A DNA stretch of 58,470 bases from Clostridia bacterium (GTDB taxonomy: Bacteria > Bacillota > Clostridia > UBA1381 > UBA9506): contig JAFYXI010000053.1 in the NCBI GenBank assembly GCA_017546245.1, positions 1 to 58,470 on the forward strand. Reading direction: 5' to 3'. This document shows positions 53,854-58,470 of the stretch, one piece after another; the first letter of the stretch is position 1; every line of letters starts with the position of its first letter. The position numbers were made by a program, and so were the translations under genes. Below the pieces are notes generated by a model, which saw only the letters and a list, made by a program, of their open reading frames with translations, was not told the origin of the DNA and did not search any database.

Positions 53854-54744
53854 ATGAAAATACTTGTTATCGGCGGCACAGGCCATATGGGCAAGTTTGT
53901 GTGCGAAATTTTAAAAGAACGCGGCCATGAGGTTCACGTTGGCTCAAGAAACGGCACGGCTCCCGAAGGTATGACCGCCGTAAAATGTAATTCTTCTGAC
54001 ATCAATTCTCTTAAAGAATTAAAATCAGCAGGTTACGACACAATTATCGAATTTCCGGGTTTTATTAAAAACGTTTACGACGTATTTTCAGATAGCGTTA
54101 AACATATTATCGCCTGCGGCTCTCTTTGGATGTACGGCGCACCGAAAGCAGTACCAACGCCCGAAGAATATCAGTCAGAATGCCCATTTGCAGGCTATGC
54201 ACAGCGTTATACAGATATGCAGTCTATAATGACTGATGGGAAATGTCTGTTTACAGCAATTATGGTTCCAAACGTGTGTGGACCGGGTAAAATTCCTCTT
54301 GACTGTCTTGGCGACAGAGATGCCGAATTGCATAAAGCACTTGCAAGAGGTGAAAAGGTTTATCTTCCTGACGGTCCTGAAGCTCTTGTTTCTCCCTGCG
54401 ACGCTTACGACCTTGCAACGCTGTTTGTTTTAGCAGCGGAACAGCCTGAAAAATCAGGTAATCAGTTCTTTAACGTAGGACCTGCTGATTCGGCAGTTAC
54501 TATGAGCGAACTGGTTAAAATCTACGGCAAGATTTACGGCATCGAAATTCCCGTGGAATATGTGCCCTGGGGAAAATACAAAAACGAAATTTCTCCTTCA
54601 ATCGGGCATTGGTGGCATTTTTATGCACATATGTCCCCCGATGATTCAAAAGCCAGAAATCTTTTAGGCTATAAAGCTAAATACACCATCTGCGAAACAC
54701 TTGAACGCGCGGTACAATGGATGCGAGATGAAAATATTCTTTGA
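53854..54744 (+). CDS. NAD-dependent epimerase/dehydratase (extended SDR)
   Basis: A 296-residue Rossmann protein. The dinucleotide motif GGTGHMGKFVCEIL is at residues 7-20, and a positively charged VGSRNG follows at the second strand. The canonical YxxxK is not obvious; instead there is CPFAGYAQRYTDMQ (about 110-123), so the catalytic pair may be altered. It could be an atypical SDR of the isoflavone-reductase or sugar-epimerase kind. Isolated gene with promoter, GAGGAG ribosome site and terminator. Confidence 0.8.
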   Translation: MKILVIGGTGHMGKFVCEILKERGHEVHVGSRNGTAPEGMTAVKCNSSDINSLKELKSAGYDTIIEFPGFIKNVYDVFSDSVKHIIACGSLWMYGAPKAVPTPEEYQSECPFAGYAQRYTDMQSIMTDGKCLFTAIMVPNVCGPGKIPLDCLGDRDAELHKALARGEKVYLPDGPEALVSPCDAYDLATLFVLAAEQPEKSGNQFFNVGPADSAVTMSELVKIYGKIYGIEIPVEYVPWGKYKNEISPSIGHWWHFYAHMSPDDSKARNLLGYKAKYTICETLERAVQWMRDENIL

Positions 54745-54751
54745 TTACAAT

Positions 54752-54781
54752 AAAAAAACGGCTTGCGCTGCAAGCCGTTTT
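54752..54781. terminator. Bidirectional terminator
   Basis: AAAACGGCTTGC (54755-54766) pairs with GCAAGCCGTTTT (54770-54781), with A- and T-runs on the two sides. It lies between convergent epimerase and purC genes. Confidence 0.88.
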
Positions 54782-54789
54782 CATTTTAA

Positions 54790-55473
54790 CTATCTGTTTA
54801 ATATAAGCTTAGTAAGTTCAACAGGGTCAACAATTTTTCCGTCTTTATAAACACGCATATTGCCTGATGCAACCTCGTCAATTAAGATAACCTCGTCGCC
54901 GTTGTAACCAAACTCAAATTTAATATCCCACAAATCAAGACCGATAGTCTTTAAATCATCAGCAACAACTTTGGTAATTTTAAGAGTCTGCTCTTTCATG
55001 CTCTTAAACATTTCTTCACTCATAACGCCCAATGCTGCCAAGCCTTCGCTTGTAACGAGCGGATCGCCTTTTTCGTCGTTTTTAAAGGTACATTCAACAT
55101 ATCCGCCCTCTAAAGGAGTGCCGTCTTCGATATATTCACCGTATCTGCGGATAAAACTGCCTGTTGCAACCAAACGGCAGATTACCTCTAAACCGTGACC
55201 GAATACTTTACCTGGAAGAACCTCCATAGTAGCATTTTCAACATCAGCACTTACATAATGAGTTTTGATGCCTGCTTTTTTAATTAAGTCAAAATAATAT
55301 ATAGATGTTCTTAAGTTAGCTTTACCTATACCTTCTATTTTAAGACCAACAGAATTTTCGCCCGGATCAAAAACTCCGTCTTTACCGGTGCAATCGTCCT
55401 TGAACTTAAGTAACACATTACCGTTTTCAAGGCTGTATACATCTTTTGTTTTACCTTCGTAGATTTTTTTCAT
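54790..55473 (-). CDS. purC: SAICAR synthase
   Basis: A 227-residue enzyme of purine synthesis joining aspartate to CAIR. The start [20 protein letters not shown] (residues 2-21), [15 protein letters not shown] and [13 protein letters not shown] are diagnostic. Usually purC lies in a pur operon; here it is alone with its own promoter. The ATG at 55473 has AGGAG eight bases upstream; an in-frame start at 55551 lies before the promoter and is rejected. Confidence 0.94.
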   Translation of the reverse strand: MKKIYEGKTKDVYSLENGNVLLKFKDDCTGKDGVFDPGENSVGLKIEGIGKANLRTSIYYFDLIKKAGIKTHYVSADVENATMEVLPGKVFGHGLEVICRLVATGSFIRRYGEYIEDGTPLEGGYVECTFKNDEKGDPLVTSEGLAALGVMSEEMFKSMKEQTLKITKVVADDLKTIGLDLWDIKFEFGYNGDEVILIDEVASGNMRVYKDGKIVDPVELTKLILNR

Positions 55474-55541
55474 AAACAATACTCCTTTTCTTTTGATTTT
55501 ATTAAAATCATTGATGATTGATTTACAAATTTCACTATTTA

Positions 55542-55570
55542 ATTGTACCACAAAATTTTATTTATTTCAA
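55542..55570 (-). promoter_or_regulatory. Promoter of purC
   Basis: Minus strand TTGAAA (55565-55570), 17-base spacer, extended TGTGGTACAAT (hexamer 55542-55547). No purine riboswitch is seen in the 60-base leader. Confidence 0.65.
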
Positions 55571-55611
55571 TTATATATGTAAATTTCGTATAATTTAACA
55601 AATTTTATGTA

Positions 55612-55640
55612 AAAAAGACACCCAAAAAGAGTGTCTTTTT
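55612..55640 (-). terminator. Intrinsic terminator after rpsT
   Basis: AAAAAGACAC (55612-55621) pairs with GTGTCTTTTT (55631-55640), followed on the minus strand by U. Confidence 0.8.
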
Positions 55641-55656
55641 ACATTTCATAATGAAA

Positions 55657-55923
55657 TTATGCGCCAACTTTGTTCAGCTTAACAGCAAGCTGAGCTTTTT
55701 TTCTGGAAGCGGTATTCTTTTTAACAATACCCTTGCTGACCGCCTGGTCAATCTTCTTCACTGCGATGCGAAAAGCAACTTCTGCATCAGCTTTGTTACC
55801 GCCGTTTGCAGCAGCTTCAAACTTTTTGATATATGTCTTTAAAGCAGACTTAATCATCTGATTTCTGAGTGTTTTAGCTTCAATAACTTTAACTCTTTTT
55901 TTCGCAGATTTAATGTTTGGCAA
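55657..55923 (-). CDS. rpsT: 30S ribosomal protein S20, TTG start
   Basis: An 88-residue S20, basic and helical, starting (M)[19 protein letters not shown], the standard S20 N-terminus. The start codon is TTG at 55923: GGAGG lies eight bases upstream, and homologues start exactly at PNIKSA. An in-frame GTG at 55932 falls inside the ribosome site and is rejected. A TTG start in S20 is a known means of translational control in E. coli. Confidence 0.94.
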   Translation of the reverse strand: MPNIKSAKKRVKVIEAKTLRNQMIKSALKTYIKKFEAAANGGNKADAEVAFRIAVKKIDQAVSKGIVKKNTASRKKAQLAVKLNKVGA

Positions 55924-55960
55924 ATCGTTCACCTCCAGTTTTTTCTCAATGACTTAAAAT

Positions 55961-55989
55961 ATTTTAACACAAACAAAACATAAATGCAA
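55961..55989 (-). promoter_or_regulatory. Promoter of rpsT
   Basis: Minus strand TTGCAT (55984-55989), 17-base spacer, TAAAAT (55961-55966). Confidence 0.6.
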
Positions 55990-56049
55990 GCTATTTTTTT
56001 ATTTTTTTGAAAAAATTTGTAAAAGTTAATAAATTAATTGAAAAATTAG

Positions 56050-56079
56050 TTGACATTAATATATAAAATAGGGTATAAT
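56050..56079 (+). promoter_or_regulatory. Promoter of rpsU-yqeY
   Basis: TTGACA (56050-56055), 18-base spacer, TATAAT (56074-56079). Confidence 0.8.
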
Positions 56080-56146
56080 AAATTTTGTGGCTTTATGACC
56101 TTTAATAAAGTCGCGGAACCCAATGCAGTGGAGGGAGGGAATTCAC

Positions 56147-56323
56147 ATGTCAGAAATCCGTCTGAAAGATCATGAATCTTTAGATAGCGCGCTCAGACGT
56201 TTTAAGCGTTCCTGTGCCAAGGATGGTGTTTTATCTGAAATCAGAAAAAGAGAACACTATGAAAAACCCAGCGTAAAAAGAAAGAAAAAATCCGAGGCAG
56301 CAAGAAAACGTAAGTTCAGATAG
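56147..56323 (+). CDS. rpsU: 30S ribosomal protein S21
   Basis: A 58-residue S21, a small Lys/Arg-rich protein near the mRNA exit of the 30S subunit. The body reads [19 protein letters not shown] (about residues 11-29) and ends [13 protein letters not shown]. The ATG at 56147 has GGAGGGA about six to eight bases upstream; earlier in-frame codons would precede the ribosome site. It is followed 44 bases later by yqeY, the usual Firmicutes pair. Confidence 0.96.
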   Translation: MSEIRLKDHESLDSALRRFKRSCAKDGVLSEIRKREHYEKPSVKRKKKSEAARKRKFR

Positions 56324-56367
56324 GACTTTTATACCTTGAAGCACTGTTTAAAGGAGGGTGAAAGGGA

Positions 56368-56811
56368 ATGTCCCTCAAAGATACATTACTTAGCGATATG
56401 AAAGATGCTATGAAGGAAAAGGACACGATTAAGAAGAATACAGTTCAGCTCGTGCGTGCCGCAATCCTTCAGAAAGAAAAGGATCAGCAAATAACGCTAA
56501 ACGATGAGGATATTTTAGAAGTAATTGCAAAGGAAGTTAAAAGCCGACGTGATGCTTTGGTCGAGTTTGAAAAGGGTGGCAGACAGGATTTGATTGATGC
56601 CGCAAACCGAGAGCTTGAAATTTTGTTGGGATATTTGCCCGCACAGCTCTCAGAAGAGGAACTCACCGAGATTATAAAAGAAGTGATTTCCGAAACAGGT
56701 GCGCAGTCGATGCGCGACATCGGAAAGGTAATGGCAGCCGTTCGTCCTAAAACTAAAGGACGTGCTGACGGAAAACAAATTAATGCCATCGCCAAAGAAT
56801 TATTATCTTAA
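56368..56811 (+). CDS. GatB/YqeY domain protein
   Basis: A 147-residue all-helical protein: an N-terminal helical pair (MKDAMKEKDTIKKNTVQLVR, about residue 10), then the YqeY tail domain with LEILLGYLPAQLSEEEL (about 92) and the C-terminal MRDIGKVMAAVRPKTKGRAD. It resembles the tail of amidotransferase subunit GatB, a tRNA-binding module, but free YqeY has no assigned reaction. Co-transcribed with rpsU. Confidence 0.93.
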   Translation: MSLKDTLLSDMKDAMKEKDTIKKNTVQLVRAAILQKEKDQQITLNDEDILEVIAKEVKSRRDALVEFEKGGRQDLIDAANRELEILLGYLPAQLSEEELTEIIKEVISETGAQSMRDIGKVMAAVRPKTKGRADGKQINAIAKELLS

Positions 56812-56835
56812 AAAAACGTTCGGATTATTCCGACA

Positions 56836-56865
56836 AAAAGGTCTGACCATTTGGTCAGACCTTTT
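56836..56865. terminator. Bidirectional terminator
   Basis: AAAAGGTCTGACC (56836-56848) pairs with GGTCAGACCTTTT around a four-base loop. Serves rpsU-yqeY and the convergent SLH-cyclophilin gene. Confidence 0.88.
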
Positions 56866-56869
56866 ATTT

Positions 56870-58117
56870 TTATTTCTTTTTAACAATTTCTGCCTTTTTA
56901 ATTTTGATAGGTGTTACAGGAGTTGAAAGTTCTCCGGTAGCATCCTCTGTTCTTTCAACCTTTAAAAATTCTTCAACTGTGCTCATACCCTTTGTTACTT
57001 TGCCGAATGCCGCATATTCACCATCTAAAAAGCTTGCAGCATCATAGCAGATAAAGAACTGGCTTGTTGCAGAGTTAGGATGCTGAGTTCTTGCCATTGA
57101 TACAGTACCCTTTTCATGCTTTAATTCATTTTGTGTAAAGCCGTTACTTAAAAATTCGCCGTATACCGCGCCATCTGAGCCACCGGTTCCGTTTCCGTCA
57201 GGGTCTCCGCCTTGTGCCACAAAACCTTCTACAACTCTATGGAATGTAAGGCCGTCATAAAATTTATCTTTAACAAGCTTTATAAAATTAGCACAGGTTT
57301 GCGGTGCGTATTCAGGATAAAGAGTTATCTCAAAGTTTTTTCCGTTTTCCATGGTAAACTTAACAACGGGATTTCCATCAGGAATTTCTGTATAAGTAAC
57401 CAAGCTATCGTCTATGGCTTTTTCATAAGCCTCTTGCTCTGCCTGCTGTGTAGCCATTACCTCTTCGTGATAAGCAATTATCTCCTCAACAAATTTCATT
57501 GTGCGGTTTACTAAAGCAACTGCCTCTGCTCTTGTTCCGCTATTTACCGCATTAAAATTGCCATTTTCATCACCTTTAACAATTTCCATACCAACTAAGC
57601 TACCTACTGCGGCACCGATTTCTGCGCCATATGTTTCTTTTATAGACTCTATATCATTAGCTGTGCCCTCTGCACGTGTGCCAAATATATTTACAAAGGC
57701 ACTATCAATTATATATGCCATTTCCCAACGTTTAATAGGCAAATCATAATTTTCTTTTGACATAACACCGGGAGATATTCCGTCGTAGCTTGCATCCTTT
57801 TCGGTTGAAAGATATGCCTGAATTGCAAAATTATAATATTTATCTGCCCAATGCTCTGCTTTTTCTAAATCAGGAATCTGAGTCTGGAATTTTTCAGCCA
57901 GCATTGCTGTTACCATTTTCATAAATTCGGCTCTTGATATATTGTCGTTCGGGCGGAATTTTCCGTCTCCATCGCCACTTATTATCTTATTACTGTGTGC
58001 GTTTAATATTTCTTCAGCTGCCCAATGACCCTCGATATCTGAAAATACCTGAGCAAAAGCAGCTAAACTTGAGAACACAAGTAACAAGGTCAACAAAACA
58101 GAAATTAATTTTTTCAT
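56870..58117 (-). CDS. SLH-domain cyclophilin (surface-anchored peptidyl-prolyl isomerase)
   Basis: A 415-residue exported protein. It has signal peptide 1-23 and up to three SLH modules: about 24-78 (FSDIEGHWAAEEI, FRPNDNISRAEFMKM), about 88-150 and about 160-215 (GTRAEAVALVNRTM). A helical linker follows. A cyclophilin-type PPIase domain (about 250-408) shows YPEYAPQTCANFIKL, FHRVVEGFVAQGGDPDGNGT and NSATSQFFICYD. It presumably folds proteins at the outer wall, tethered through pyruvylated wall polymer (CsaB at 38 kb). ATG 58117 is chosen since AAGGA lies eight bases upstream; ATG 58126 is too near. Confidence 0.9.
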   Translation of the reverse strand: MKKLISVLLTLLLVFSSLAAFAQVFSDIEGHWAAEEILNAHSNKIISGDGDGKFRPNDNISRAEFMKMVTAMLAEKFQTQIPDLEKAEHWADKYYNFAIQAYLSTEKDASYDGISPGVMSKENYDLPIKRWEMAYIIDSAFVNIFGTRAEGTANDIESIKETYGAEIGAAVGSLVGMEIVKGDENGNFNAVNSGTRAEAVALVNRTMKFVEEIIAYHEEVMATQQAEQEAYEKAIDDSLVTYTEIPDGNPVVKFTMENGKNFEITLYPEYAPQTCANFIKLVKDKFYDGLTFHRVVEGFVAQGGDPDGNGTGGSDGAVYGEFLSNGFTQNELKHEKGTVSMARTQHPNSATSQFFICYDAASFLDGEYAAFGKVTKGMSTVEEFLKVERTEDATGELSTPVTPIKIKKAEIVKKK

Positions 58118-58151
58118 TTTATTCATCCTTCTTTTATAAATATTTAATTTA

Positions 58152-58178
58152 AGTATAGCACATAAGTTTAAATTTGAA
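58152..58178 (-). promoter_or_regulatory. Possible promoter of the SLH-cyclophilin gene
   Basis: Extended -10 TGCTATACT (hexamer 58152-58157) on the minus strand, with only a weak -35 (TTTCAA). Confidence 0.4.
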
Positions 58179-58191
58179 AAGTACTTTATTA

Positions 58192-58470
58192 TTACATTTC
58201 AGGGACAACGCTCACTTCTCCACCAGAAAGTGCTAAAACCTTGCCCTCACACACTTCAACCACGAGCTGTGCTTTTTCGTCTATATCTTTAACAGTCGCA
58301 TAATACTGTTCATTATGGATAGGCATAACCACAACTTTTTTACCTATTAAACAAGATTTTTTTCTGTACTCTTCTAAAAATTCTGCTTTTTCTAAATCTT
58401 CATATAATATATCAAACTGATTTGCCACCTCGGCCACTATACGATTTCGACTTACTTTATCAGCTAAGCC
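58192..58470 (-). CDS. birA: Biotin-[acetyl-CoA-carboxylase] ligase BirA, C-terminal part
   Basis: Partial: 92 residues plus stop, with the 5' end beyond the window. The stretch FLEEYRKKSCLIGKKVVVMP is the end of the biotin ligase catalytic domain, and GKVLALSGGEVSVVPEM is the end of the SH3-like C-terminal domain, where substitution of ALSGGEV for the usual L-x-x-GEVS is near-canonical. It attaches biotin to carboxylase carrier protein. Whether an N-terminal repressor helix-turn-helix exists cannot be seen. Confidence 0.85.
   Translation of the reverse strand, partial: GLADKVSRNRIVAEVANQFDILYEDLEKAEFLEEYRKKSCLIGKKVVVMPIHNEQYYATVKDIDEKAQLVVEVCEGKVLALSGGEVSVVPEM

Noticed and set aside
55474-55541. 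Purine riboswitch before purC
   Set aside because: The leader after the predicted start is under 70 bases and AT-rich, without the three-way-junction core or a terminator hairpin.

Overview
The window is a 58 kb stretch of a low-GC, Gram-positive-type chromosome. Gene content and order point to an anaerobic member of the Clostridia. Supporting signs are [4Fe-4S] serine dehydratase, AdhE, a single-membrane envelope gene set (PlsY, Mbl, RodA, GalU), a CsaB-type pyruvyltransferase with an SLH-domain protein, copper-amine-oxidase-stalk amidase, DUF421/DUF4363, UPF0182, and the nadK-argR-recN and rpsU-yqeY gene pairs. No prophage, transposase or CRISPR array is visible. Almost all genes are intact core or metabolic genes. 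A complete galacturonate-to-2-keto-3-deoxygluconate operon suggests pectin use, so a gut or plant-fibre habitat is likely (inference).

Layout. 1-5 kb: a cut-off gene at the edge, a TRIC/UPF0126 channel, asparaginase and serine dehydratase (one operon), and an HPr-like protein that lacks the phosphorylatable His. 4.2-9.4 kb: an AraC regulator divergent from uxaB-uxaA-uxaC. 9.4-13.2 kb: a nested palindromic element, tRNA-Thr(CGU) with a consensus promoter, and a 1024-aa secreted metallophosphoesterase. 13.2-20.7 kb (minus): fabZ-mbl, a short QueG-like ferredoxin, recN-argR-nadK, degV, rodA. 20.8-26 kb (plus): AraC regulator, DUF421-DUF4363 membrane pair, a Cys-rich microprotein, adhE. 26.1-26.6 kb: two tandem, independently promoted, structured noncoding RNAs (the main finding). 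26.7-47 kb (minus): UPF0182, ftsY, gpsA, plsY, der, radical-SAM DUF512; yceD-rpmF; wall amidase; a glycosyltransferase-CsaB fusion with ruvX; then AEC transporter-ttcA-galU-phosphodiester glycosidase-nth-tlyA. 47-53.7 kb (minus): an apparent carbohydrate operon (phosphoglycerol-transferase-like sulfatase fold, histidine phosphatase, AraC, glycosidase-like protein, AGE epimerase, PhnP-like hydrolase). 53.8-58.5 kb: SDR epimerase, purC, rpsT, rpsU-yqeY, SLH-cyclophilin and the C-terminal end of birA.

How it fits together. Envelope building is the strongest theme: membrane lipid (PlsY, GpsA, FabZ), elongasome (Mbl, RodA), wall hydrolysis (amidase) and secondary-polymer pyruvylation (CsaB), which would give SLH proteins such as the cyclophilin at 57 kb an anchor. 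Three AraC-type activators sit beside sugar or envelope genes. The twin RNAs at 26.2-26.6 kb share a promoter, a 3' core and a terminator, while their long helices differ in sequence but stay paired. That is the signature of a conserved trans-acting RNA under structural selection.
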